Source of the DNA: Cinnamomum chago
Taxonomy: Eukaryota > Streptophyta > Magnoliopsida > Laurales > Lauraceae
Direction: 5' to 3'
Length of the DNA: 64,000 bases
Assembly: GCA_038049695.1 (NCBI GenBank)
Contig: CP142451.1
Location: 127,910,501 to 127,974,500, forward strand
Shown here piece after piece: positions 36,600-47,660 of the stretch (its first letter is position 1; each line of letters starts with the position of its first letter). The notes beneath the pieces are model-generated. The model was not told the DNA's origin, did no database searches, and saw only the letters and a program-made list of their open reading frames with translations. The position numbers and the translations under genes are program-made.

Positions 36600-37740
36600 T
36601 ATCTGTTATTTCTAACTCCTCCTCAAGTTGGAGCATTGATATCAATCATGCCCAGCTTGTCTAAGATAGCAGCCATCCAATTTTTCGACAATGCTTTAGC
36701 AAACTTGTCTTCTATCTGGTTTTTTGACCTCATGAAATGTGTACTTATCAATCCTTGGTGACCTTATAAAACAACATTCTATCTCAATGTGCTCGGTCCT
36801 CTTATAAAACACTGGATTTGAAGCGATATAGATAGCCGCTCAATTGTCACAGGGATCTGTATGTATCTTCACGTCAAAACGCATTTCATTTACAAGTTTT
36901 TCTACCGTATAAGTTCACAACCTGTCTTTTCCATTTCTCTATACTCTGTTTGAGCATTTGATCTAGCTACCAGTCGCACATCTAGCTGGAACCCTAGATT
37001 GGATTAGATCTAGGGTTCCAACGTAATATCTCTTAGGAACCGAGAAGAGAAAGAAAAGAAGAAAGGAAGAGAAAGAAAAAGATTTTGAAAGGGAAACTGG
37101 AGAATAAATCGACCTACTAGGGTAGTCGACCATTCCTATAACATTAGATTTTAGTTTTTGGAAATTACAAAAAAAAAAAAAAAAAACCTCAAGTTTCTGG
37201 TATTTACAAAAGGTCCCCCGTCATATTATAAATTATAAACATGTCCTATTCCCTGACTGTTAACACAGCTCACTAGGTGTATCAGCTGGCTTTGCTCCCA
37301 AATTCCCAAATCGAAAGGACAAGATCTTAAGCATACTTTTGCGGCCATGACAAGAAAGTCCTCTACGTGATCTTTAAACTTCAATTCCTTGGAAATACTT
37401 CAAATCAACTGACTCTTTAACTGCTCAAATACCTTTTTAATTGTAGAATCTCTGTTTGATCATCTCCAGTTAGTGCTACTCACACTTAAAATGATGGTTC
37501 CTCATCCTTATTTCTTAACAAAAATGAAGTAATCTGAGTTACGTCAACAAAAGGCCAATACTGAAAGGAGCACCTCTAAAGTTTTGGAACCTTTCTCTAT
37601 GAGATTGCACCAAACCATACAAAGACTTTTGCAACAGACATTTTTTTGTTTGTCACTCTTACAAACACCCTGAGTGGTAAAGACATGTAGACTTCTACAT
37701 CAGCATTGCCGAGAAGGAAGGAAGTCTCAACATCTAAGGC
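36600..37740 (-). pseudogene. Decayed Copia pol in intron of CXC copy 3
   Basis: Minus strand, reading from the right: a reverse-transcriptase part (about 37560-37730), then RNase H C-terminus around 36760-36880 and a terminal KLGMIDINAPT-like stretch near 36620-36660. Many stops. Unrelated sequence at about 36980-37290, with an inverted GGAACCCTAGAT/ATCTAGGGTTCC motif, interrupts it. It is the longer counterpart of 25765-26275. Confidence 0.68.
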
Positions 37741-38380
37741 ATAAGCTCACTGCTCCACATAGTGAAGGTAGAATAGTATTATTGAAGATCTGAGTATGTA
37801 CTGCTCAAAATTTGAGGTCAACCTGGCTGATAAATCTAATATTTGATTTATTTCAACTATCTTCTGATGCTTCTCTTCATCCTTTTGGCAATGAAATTCA
37901 ATATTCCTCATAGTTGGGACAAGGCTATGATGAACCCAGCCTTTTGGTTAACTATAGGACCCTTTTTTCAATGGGGCCATAGTCTGTACCATGTTTTATA
38001 TATATATATATATATATGTATATTTAATTATTATTATCCTGTTAAGCCTTTTGTAGAATCTGCTGATCAAAGAATTTCAAGAAAAACTATATAAAAAGAA
38101 GAGAGAATTTCAAGAAAACTATATTACTTGTTTTTCTAATTTGTTGCTCAAGTCAATGTGCTACATGCCAAACCCTTTTCTTTTATTTTGATTTATTGTG
38201 AAACCTGGTGCTTTTGTGTGGCAACTGGCCTACATTTCTACAAATATTCAGTAGATATTCATTCGAGGGAGGTTTGTTGGATGATCTGATATTTTACTCA
38301 ACTGTACCAGGTAAACTCAAGTGAAGCTTTATGGATTTGAATTGTGTCAATTTTTTTAATTGTCATCTGTATTTTTCAGA
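37741..38380 (+). other. Intronic/intergenic DNA shared with 29690-29945
   Basis: Contains the stretch homologous to the remnant after the MULE (37895-38165) and a TA run (about 37998-38025). No gene visible. Confidence 0.55.
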
Positions 38381-38384
38381 GCGG

Positions 38385-38440
38385 AGAATTGGAGGAAAAG
38401 CTGGAGGACATCAATATCAACCAGGAAGAGGAAGGATAAA
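38385..38440 (+). pseudogene. Possible terminal exon of CXC copy 3
   Basis: After a polypyrimidine/AG acceptor (TATTTTTCAG) comes an open segment SGELEEKLEDININQEEEG and a TAA. It resembles the first half of the exon-like piece at 29950-30276. Phase 0 would join exon 3 in frame. Too short to be sure. Confidence 0.35.
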
Positions 38441-38637
38441 ACTGTACTTCTTATTCAAAGAAAGACGGGAATGAGATACTATGGGTGGTTGAATATCTAG
38501 CATAGCCAGATGAAGTTAATTGAGGTTCTTACGAGTTCCCTGTAAATCCAGTAGATTGTGTGACAAGATACATAAATGGATTGAAAACTAACCAAAAAAA
38601 TGCATATAAATAGATAGAAGAAAGAATGGAATGAATA

Positions 38638-38735
38638 CTTGAAGTCTCTTCTGGATCAGCAATATTACCATTTAACATAACACATGCTTGAAGTCTCTTC
38701 TGGATCAGCAATATTACCATTTAACATAACACATG
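38638..38735 (+). repeat. Perfect 49-bp tandem duplication
   Basis: Two identical 49-bp units (38638-38686, 38687-38735) starting CTTGAAGTCTCTTCTGGATC, followed by a CT microsatellite. Identity implies a recent event. Confidence 0.95.
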
Positions 38736-40335
38736 AAAGTCTCTCTCTCTCTCTCAAGCTTTATGGGCAGTGACTTTCTCCTAAATATCATGCTGTATCT
38801 TTCCAATCGTATGCCCCATAACTGTTCATTGAATTAATATGTTTCCCTTTATTTTTAAATTGAATTCCTTTCCATGCCATAAAGAGGCCATCCACCTTTA
38901 AGGGGGCATACCGGCATAGTCAGCAAGTAGGAATTTCTGGTCAGTCCTTTTTCAGGTTGGTGACTGGATAATGGTAAATTCATTGCCAATGTTGAATTTG
39001 GCGATTTTTCCCCTGGTTGTATGTAGATAAACATAGCAGTATGCAAAAATCTAAAGCCCCTGTTCATGACACTCAATGATCTTCATCATGAGCTGAAAAA
39101 TTCTAGTAATCCCTTAATGAAAGGATTCGGGTTTCGATTCATGGATCCAATAAATAACTTGTATCTCGGTGTTGACTCAGATCTATCTGGATCTACACCA
39201 ACATTAGAAATTCTTGCACAACTCTAGATGCTCTCTGCACTATCCAACTGCATATTTATTTCTACACTTTTCCAAATATACAGTAACACCCCTGCCACCA
39301 AATTTCTCTATGGTTTACTGGAATTCTTCTCATAACAAATAGAATCCTTTTGTTCTAATCGAAATGGGTTTTACCAATTGAACAGTTGTGGTGCCTACTT
39401 ATGTTATTTTGCAACTTGTTGCTCTGCTTGTGTGCTAGCCATGAGTTGTAGGCATGTAATAGGTTGGCTCATAGTCAATCATTGATTCCCAATAAATCCG
39501 AGCTTAACTGGAAATGCAGAGAATGATTCTTAGGTAGATAATTTTTTCCCGATTTCTGGTATTTGATTTTTGACAAGAGCATTGGTATTTAGAAGTCTTT
39601 TTTTTTTCGAGCCCTTATCATGATTTTATTGTTTAATATAAATTTCATTTTATTTCATATTCATTTATTATGATTCTTTATTTGCATTGTGGTAAGAAAA
39701 TGAAATACCATTGAAATGCTTTATCATGAAGAACTAGAAGTCCAGAATCTTTTTTATGTTTTGTAAGTTAATTTTGTGTGTATTTGGGTTTTTATATTCA
39801 TATGGTTAGGTGGATTGTTTGTCTTGAAAATGTTGCAAGCTAGGGTTGTAACATGTGGGTGTCATGAGAAATGGTATCTTTACCAAGGGTAGTGCAATCC
39901 CGAAATGGGATTGTGTTCTTGCATGTATATCTATTGTATAATATGAATGGAGTTTTTGGGTATGAAAACACCGATAGGATCTTTCCTTCTCTTTGCCAAA
40001 GCCAAACCTCCGAGAGGATAAAGGGGAAAGCACATCTTATAGAGCTTGGTGGACCAAGCGAGGATAGGAAGCCATACTTGTCTTCTTATATATCTATTGG
40101 GAGGTGATCTACACTTTCCCCATTCCTGAAGCCAATGGAACAACCATTGATTATCATCTTTTCACTTTTGGCTTAGGTTGTTCATCGATTAATACCACTC
40201 ATATCTTCAAAAATACCATACTATCTACCTCTTATTGATTGTCGTGTGGATAACTCTGTGTATTGATCATCAATCTCATACTATTGACCACTATACCATT
40301 ACTACCTATTATTTGCCCCATTATCCATTTTTATG

Positions 40336-40816
40336 AGTATAATGATTTGGATTTGGGGTCTCGTATTGCAGTCGTTCTTCCCGTTCAATGTTGAAACTTA
40401 GAGGAAAAAAAAAAATGAAAAATCGAGTTCCTATGTATGGCTATGGTTGAATAACTGTGTAAGACTATGTCAGCCCTGTACTAGCTTGTGCTAATTCTGT
40501 GCTAATAATGACCAGTTCATGTTGCTCTCATGCCATGCCATGTTGCTCTGGTCAGTCTTTTCCCCTCAACCATATTGATCAGTATAATGATTTGGATTTG
40601 GGTTACCATATTGCAGTCATTCCTTCGGTTCAATGTTCAAATTTGAAGAGGAAAAAAAATGAGAACTTGAGTTCCTATATATGTCTTTGGTTGAGTAACT
40701 GTGTGTAAGTCTATAATAGCGCAAGTCTATAATAGCCCCGTACTCGTGCTAATCATGTGCTAAAAATTACCAGTTTTTGTTGCTCGCATGCCATGCTGTG
40801 TTGCTCTGGGTCAGTC
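40336..40816 (+). repeat. Diverged tandem duplication, about 240-bp units
   Basis: Both units start AGTATAATGATTTGGATTTGGG, continue with ATTGCAGTC.TTC, GAGTTCCTAT.TATG and GTGCTAAT, and end with a CATGCCATG...GTTGCTCTGG..CAGTCTT stretch. Confidence 0.8.
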
Positions 40817-41871
40817 TTGTGCTTAGGGATGTAAAATGGGCTGGGTGGCCACTGGCCAGGCTCGGCACGCCAGTCAACGTGCCACGGCCCAGCCCATCCC
40901 AGGCATGGCCCTTGCTGGGCCAAGGTGCTGAGGCCTGTTGTATGGCATGCCCCATGGCCTGGCACTTCACAGCCCGTGGCCCCTAAGGCATGTCCCAAAT
41001 CCTTTTAAGCCCATTCTTGAGAATAAGGGAGACTTAAACGTCAAAAGTCGTTTAGCCATTATGACCTCTTGTTGTCGAGGCCTGTAATTAATGACCTTGA
41101 AAGAGATGAAGGGGAGGACTAACTACGCTCAATAGTCATTGTGTCGGTCTAGTCTAATGTGTTCTCTGTTTGTCTAGGTTGAGGGGAGAACTCCTTTGTC
41201 CTTGTTTACCTTGGATGTGCTGTGCCCGTAAGTCAGTCTCTTGTTTGGAAGGATGGGCAATGTGATTCTCATATGCTTTTGTGCTGACCATTTTTAGTAA
41301 TAAAATTGTTACAGTTTTTTTTTTTTCCAAAAAACGACGTATATTTTTTTAAGGATGGGATCCATCCTTTTTTACTTATAACAACTTTTATCAGTTCTCA
41401 TTGGGAGGTCCAAAGTTCGGATCTAGGCTATCCTTCTCTTTGCATATACGAGTTTCCCTCCCCTTGCAAATTAGAGTTCATCTCTCCTTGCATATATGTA
41501 TTCTCTCTTCATGTTTGTGGGTTCTTAAGAGTCTTTCAAGGGACACCCTCTTTAGCTAAGGAATATCGAAAGGAAAGAAAAAGCTATTCAATGGTTTGGT
41601 TTTATTCTAAATTTTCAATGTGCAGTATGCGCTTAATAACATTAGGAAACATAATATAGTTGAACACCTGCCGGCCATATGGACTGAAAGGCTACTAGTA
41701 TATGCCCTGCAGATTCATACATAAAATATCTGACCACAAGCCACAAGCATATTCCCTGTCCGCTGGAAACACTAATGCCTAAGAGGATCTTTGACTCAAA
41801 TGAACTCATTAACCATGTGGCATTTTACTTTCCACAGATACAGTTGTTTAGCCTTTTTCAGGTAAACGTGG

Positions 41872-41910
<39 letters not shown>

Positions 41911-42287
41911 TTACGCTATAAAATTCCCCGGCCGTTTTTCACAAAAAAAATGCCTCCCTTTTTAGCCAATTAAAATGTGACGTATATATAAAGTTATGCT
42001 ACAGAACTCCCCGAACGTTTTTTCACAAAAAAAAAAAAAAAAACCCCACTTTTTTAGCCAATGAAAATGTGATACGTGTCATTAATGGTACACTTATCCA
42101 TTATCTCTCCTAAATATTCTCCTAAAACTGTTGATATTTTATAGATTCTCTAAAATCAATGGCTAATATATATATGTATATATATATATAGAAAATATTC
42201 AAGTGAGAATTAGTTCTCACCTATTATATGAGAATTTTTTTGTAGGGTCCAACTAGCAACCAATAGTGAACCCCCTAATAGTCACTA

Positions 42288-42510
42288 ATCCCAATGATTG
42301 CACACATCCGAATGGATTGAACCGTTGGATCAAGGGTTGAATATTTTTTTAAATATGAAGCCATTAAACTTGTGGGCCATGGATGAAGGGGTTAGAGGCA
42401 TGAGTTTTTTGTCAAACTTATTACTTGGGGTGGTCTCAAATAGATCTTTCCATCCCTTAGTCCCATCCCCAAATGGGGGCCACAATTGGACCCCACAAAA
42501 TGTACCCACC
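42288..42510 (+). repeat. Dispersed repeat, second copy
   Basis: Counterpart of 16255-16510; shares ATTAAACTTGTGG and GGGGTTAGAGGCAT-like words in the same order and the GGGGCCAC/GGACCCCAC end. Adjacent TA-rich runs on the left. Confidence 0.45.
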
Positions 42511-43198
42511 TGAAATAGCATTAGACTGGAGTATTAAAATTGGATGTCAAATAAAAAAAAATTATCTCTATAAGTATATAGCATTAGATTAGCGAAGCCC
42601 AAACCAAGCCCAATTTGTGCTTAGAACACCTATCATTTAAAAAAAAAAGGGACATTTAAAAAAAAAAAAATCCCTTTAAAATGAGAAGCACAATTGATTA
42701 CCTAAAAGACTTACAATATCATATGAGGATCTTCTACCCAAATCCTTATTCTTTTTTTTCCTTTTTTCCTTTTTGCCTCTTATTCGTTGACGTAATTGAA
42801 ACTCATAATCCCCAAATCCATTAAAGAAGAAAGAAAAAGAAAATGAGAAAAAGTCTAATCTTTCTTTGATCAAAAACACATTATTGTCACTGCCATTTAC
42901 CGAACCCACACCTCTTCTCATCTCCGAACCACTAATGAATAATGATGGGCAAAAGGCAAAAAAGAAAGTGAGGATTTGGACAAGACTAGAGGCCCTTCTC
43001 TATTTTTATAATAAATAAATCTTTTGATTTGAGCCTCTCTCTAATATTAAAGGGATATCTCATCATTTCATTTCTGTTAAATGTCAAAAAAAAAAAAAAA
43101 ATCCTCCAACCGTTTTGGTGCAAGGCTTGTTGTGAGCCGCTGGATGTAAAAATCGATCCAACGGAAGCACCTTAGGCCCCATAATACCTAATATTCAG

Positions 43199-43327
43199 GA
43201 AGAAGAAGAAGAAGAAGAAGAAGAAGAAGCAGCAGCAGCAGCAGCAGAAGAAGAAGAATAAGAAATGAATCTGCGCTTTGAAATAGAAGAATTAGAATAG
43301 TTGAATGGGCGCCAAGAAGAAGAAGAA

Positions 43328-43352
<25 letters not shown>
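43199..43352 (+). repeat. Two GAA/GCA microsatellites before the dioxygenase-like gene
   Basis: (GAA)n with an inner (GCA)n block at 43199-43257, and a second (GAA)n at about 43314-43350. The second reads into the gene as a poly-Glu leader if translation began upstream, but no ATG in frame exists before 43370. Confidence 0.9.
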
Positions 43353-43359
<7 letters not shown>

Positions 43360-43369
43360 CGATGAAGAG

Positions 43370-44585
43370 ATGGATCGACGCGAATTGTGCGTGGATCTGT
43401 CGGAAGCGTATGGAGAACATCGGTCGGAGCTGGTGAAAGCAATGAGGAAGGCCTGCCGCACTCGTGGCTTCTTCTGGGTGGTCAATCACGGCATCCCACT
43501 CCGCGTCATGGAAGATCTCATTTCAGTCGTCCGATCCTTCCATGAGCAACCGATTGGGCCCAAATGCTTCTACTACGTCCGTGATCTGGGCATCCAAAAC
43601 TACTATTACTCATCGCCGTTGCTCCCGCTGCCCTCCGAGGACGCTCCGCTCATTTGGAGGGACACTCTGAATGTGGCTCTGGGACCGTACCCGCCGGCGC
43701 TGAAGCAGATCCCGGGCATCTGCAAGAAGCAGCTGTTGGCGTGGGACGTGTACGTGAGGCGGATGGGGAAGGTTCTGATGGAGCTGCTCAGCGAAGGCCT
43801 GGGGCTGACAAGGATGAGGTTGGAGGAATTCTCATATCTGGAGGGTAGGCACTTGGCCGCCCACTGCTACCCCCACCATTATGGCCTCCTACGGGGTGCT
43901 TCTGATCTTGTGGTAGGCCCCGCCACCGATCCCTGTCTCATCAATGTTCTACTACATGATCATGACGATCTCACCACTCTGGAGTTGAAGGTTGGAGAAC
44001 AATGGCATGAGTTACACCTCGGAATGCCTGGATGTCTCATGGTCACCGTGGGTGATGTTCTTCAGGTAATTAGTAATAACACCACCACCACCCCCCCAAA
44101 ACCCTAATCACATCCATTTAGTAGATCCATCTTATATTATTAATTTGATTAATTGATTGATATAAAGTTTATCTTGCTTGAGGAGATTTGTTTGTGTGTG
44201 TGTGTGTATGATGATTGATTGATTGATTGTTCATTGAATTCAGGTAATGATAACAACCCCATTAATAATTAATTCAGGTAATAGCTATAATAGCTTATTT
44301 TAAATCTTACATTATGGTTTTTTTTAGATGGTATCAAATGATGAATACAAGAGTGTTGTGCATCGGGTGGTTGCCGAAGATATAAGAAAACATCTTGTTT
44401 CAATTGAACTCTCTTTCAACCCGACCCTTGGGGTTATCAGTCCCTTGCAGGAGCTGTTGTCAACAGGTGAACCAGCTCACTACATTCCTGTCAGAGTAGC
44501 AGATTTCATGCAACGGTCAAGGACTGAAAATGACATCAAGTGGTTCTATCGCAATAACAGACTTGAGAATGATGATGGTAACTGA
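43370..44585 (+). CDS. 2-oxoglutarate/Fe(II) dioxygenase-family protein (ACC-oxidase-homolog type), active-site residues lost
   Basis: Exon 1 is 43370-44065 (donor CAG|GTAATT) and exon 2 is 44328-44585 (acceptor TTTTTAG); in phase, 317 residues. Family marks: GFFWVVNHGIP near residue 30, VRSFHEQP, WRDTLN, HCYPHHY, then the jelly-roll core and SNDEYKSVVHRVV. The iron-binding H-x-D, normally in an SKHTDP-like stretch, reads GPATDP here, so the first His is Ala; Asp and the distal His (VVHRVV) remain. The usual R-x-S that holds 2-oxoglutarate reads L-V-S. The N-terminus is about 50 residues shorter than family members and starts after a GAA microsatellite. The protein therefore probably cannot act as a normal dioxygenase. 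It may be a decaying duplicate or a non-catalytic homolog; there are no stops or frameshifts, which leaves the second open. Confidence 0.82.
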
Positions 44586-46983
44586 ACACATGAAGAGCTA
44601 CTTTCATACTGTAGTGTAGAGGCCCAGCCCCTTGTCTACGTGAAACTTGATTTTGGATAACAATTCTTAGATTAGATGTTAAGATCTTGTTAGTGAGTCA
44701 GAGAGAAAAGGTTTGCAAGAAGATTTTCAATGTGTATGCTTCTGTTGCGTAGTTGGTGTTTGGATGCATAATCATCTTGAGCTTTATAATGAAGTAGTTC
44801 AACGGAAGAAATGAAATGAGAATTGCAGATATTGCTACTCTGTCCACAATTCATTTTTGCACTGCAAAGTTGTATTCACTTGTTCTCTCCACATCCAAAT
44901 GGCCAACAATGATTTTTGTGTATTTGCTATAATGATCTTCAGTATATCTTTTGCACAATGTAGTGAACAGCCAGAGAAATCTCTTTCAGTTTTTTAATGG
45001 TCTGTTCCTGTGGAGGTCCAACAGAAATGAATTAAGATTGTTGGAAGCTTGTAGAATAGATGGAAGAGAAGGTAAGATGGTGCTTGGCAATGGATTGAAA
45101 ACCCTTCATATACAGCATTTGATTTACTGCCACTAACTTAATGCTTGCACCCATGAATTTCTTTCCTGAACAAGAAATTTTCGGGGAATTTATTAAGGAG
45201 TAGGTGGTCAATTTATTTTTCAGAAGGAAGAATTATTCGATAACCCTCGTGGATCTTCACCTTTCTTAACTTTAGCAGGTTTAACAGAAAGGCAAAGATT
45301 AATGATATCCTTGAATCAAAATGGATTTAACAGTTGCCCCGAACCTGTTTTGAATTCTTAGAGATTTATGTGGAAGTGGCTTCCATCAAAGGACTATTCA
45401 AGGGGTGAAAAGTGAATGGTTAATGGTGGAGATCTAGATGGGACGAACAATATCCTAGGATGTAATTTATCAGTATAAAGAATTAGTAATCGTTTCAGTT
45501 CAAAGTGTTGATATTCTGATGGTTTATTATGCGTGGTTTTTAGGACAGTCAGATTGTTCCTACTTTTGAGAAGTTTCTAAAATTTTAAGGGGGTTTCTAA
45601 AACTTTTGGAAGGGCCATGGCTAACCCTGCCCCCATGTTCCCACCCTTGCCTATCGTGACCACTTGAAAGGATGACAACTGTGGGGAGAACTAAGAGTTT
45701 GAGAGGCCCTGCAAAAATTGGGAACCATTCCAATCAAAAGCTACTGATTTTGATGGCTTCAAAGTTGCCCAGTCCTAGCCATGCTTGATACTATGAAATT
45801 CGTGCTAAGAATCGCTTGATCCTTTGTAGGGCCTATCCAACATGATTTTTGGATTTGGGTTGGTGCTAATTCATGTGTAGGAATAGAGGTTATGAACAAG
45901 TGTGAAGGGTTTTAGACTGGTCACAGGAGGAAGGCAAGGCCTCAGTGTCTGTTCTTGAAGATTTTCAGGTTCTTTGGACATGTTCTCCTTTAGTTCTGTA
46001 CTTCCACCCATATGATGCCACACATTGCCTAAAAATCCTAAGAACCATTTTTTTATTTGTGATTGGATATTATCTTAAGGATTGCTTAGTTTTTGTTGTG
46101 GCCCTTTTATTTAAGGACGATTGTTGTCTGTGATAATAACTTCTAACTAGGCATATTTAAAGAACAGAGGTTTATTTAATGAAAGTAATAAGAAACACAT
46201 AATGAAAATATGGGAAAGAGGAAGATGTATGGATTAGATATAATCCAAAAGTAAACTTGATTTTATATCAATTGGAGATATCAAGGCCAAAAGATCAAGG
46301 GTGGAAAAGGCCAAAAAAGTTTCAAAGCCACATAAACAGTGGACTTACCCTGGACGACTATCAAATAGAGCATGGTGCGATTATTTGCTTTATCTTTTGG
46401 GAGGGTAGTGGGATCCTAGGTGAGCCCCACATGAGCTCTCACCCATTTTTATTTTGTGACCAGATTTCTGTCCTCAAATCCATATATGATATATGCGACA
46501 TACACATACCATGTGTAACTTACCTGTTGAAAGCAAAAACCTTATAACTTCTATACCAAACCTAAAGTGAGTCAACCCAATTCAACCTAAATTGCACTAT
46601 GCTGAGGAATAGGACTCAATTATTCAGCTGGGAGTCGGAGTAAAGAGTGACCAGATATGGGAAGTGACAAATGGTTCCATCCATATCCGGTTTAAGCCAA
46701 TCAACTTGTCCAAGAAGTGATACTCTATGATTGATTGTGCAACAAGGATGCATATAACAACAGCCTTTTTGTAACAAACAGTTCAGAAAACACCTTATTC
46801 TTTCCATCTGAATTGCTTGTGAGGCAAATGAAAGATTCCTAGTTGGCCAATTCTATAGGTAGAACATCTGAGCAACAAAAGGTAGCAGATAATGGTTTGG
46901 TGAATTCAAATGTTGACAGAAGGATTGGGGTTATGTGGCCAGATGAGAACCATGTGAAATTTTTCTGGGCTTAATCTCCATCA
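44586..46983. other. Intergenic, nothing recognised
   Basis: Only short frames lacking support. The first 200-300 bases after 44585 are probably the 3' UTR of the dioxygenase-like gene. Confidence 0.5.
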
Positions 46984-47660
46984 CAGTTCCAGTAATTCAG
47001 GAGTTTTCCCATGATGCTATTGAATCCATCAAGGAGTGTTTGAAAAATCTCATCAACAGGCCAGAGAAGAGGAACAAGTTTATGGACATCCAGAGGTGGC
47101 TTGAGCAAAGATATGACCTTTCATTTGAGATGCTGCGGAATGCTCACAAGTTTCAATTGGATGTTTTTGTTACAATGAAGACAGGCGTTTCAACGAATAT
47201 GTTAGTGAAACACCATCTTCCAAGTTCCAACAACTGAGTTGATTGAGATATTCTTACTTTTGGGATGTCAGAACTTGAGTTGCAAGAGCTTACGCCTGTT
47301 GATGACAGTGACTGCAAGATATGCTTCACATAGAAGAGCTTTTGTAGCACATGTAGGTGCCTGGTCTGTATGAATTTCAACTGTGCTTCAGATACACGCA
47401 GTTTGGTTGCTGTGATGTCTGTTCGCACTTCGCACTGGTACCATGCTGGATGTGGCATGAAAATGAAACTCGTTAGGCTGGGATTCAGATCCAAAGGAGG
47501 CGATGCAGCTACAAGGATGCATTTTTTGCATTGGATGTCGGCATGCTTCAGAGATGTTTGGGTTTGTGAAACTGTGCAAAGGATTAGGGTCCAGAGACCT
47601 TGATGAAAGAGCTTTATTATGTCTGGAAGACAGGAGGTGTTTACCAAACTCGATGAGAAG
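46984..47660 (+). pseudogene. OBERON-like PHD-finger pseudogene
   Basis: Successive frames give IQEFSHDAIESIKECLKNLI...LEQRYDLSFEMLRNAHKFQLD, then ELIEIFLLLGCQNLSCKSLT, PVDDSDCKIC, FCSTCRCLVC.NF, WYHAGCG, GCRHASEMFGFVK, and KELYYVWK. In that order these match the plant OBERON/PHD-finger family (nuclear regulators of meristem development): helical part, C-rich PHD finger, then the SEMFGFVK block. At least three frameshifts (near 47230, 47480-47500 and 47580) and stops (for example TAG at about 47331) break it. Partial duplicate or retro-copy; no intron could be assigned with certainty. Confidence 0.78.

Larger units (their letters stand above)
38736..43198. other. Intergenic, repeats only
   Basis: No gene supported. 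It contains a diverged tandem pair (40336-40580 and 40581-40816), a GGGCTGGG/GGCCC-rich patch (40830-40985), a TA run (about 41873-41906), a pair of TTATGCTA.A.AACTCCCCG-like segments (41910-42060) and a dispersed repeat (42288-42510). Confidence 0.5.

Noticed and set aside
40830..40985. Opposed 67-81-codon frames in a GC-rich patch
   Set aside because: GGGCC/GGCCC-rich repeat reads open in several frames on both strands; no family match.
43195..43485. Poly-Ser and poly-Leu frames on the minus strand
   Set aside because: Translation of GAA/GCA microsatellites; no biological support.
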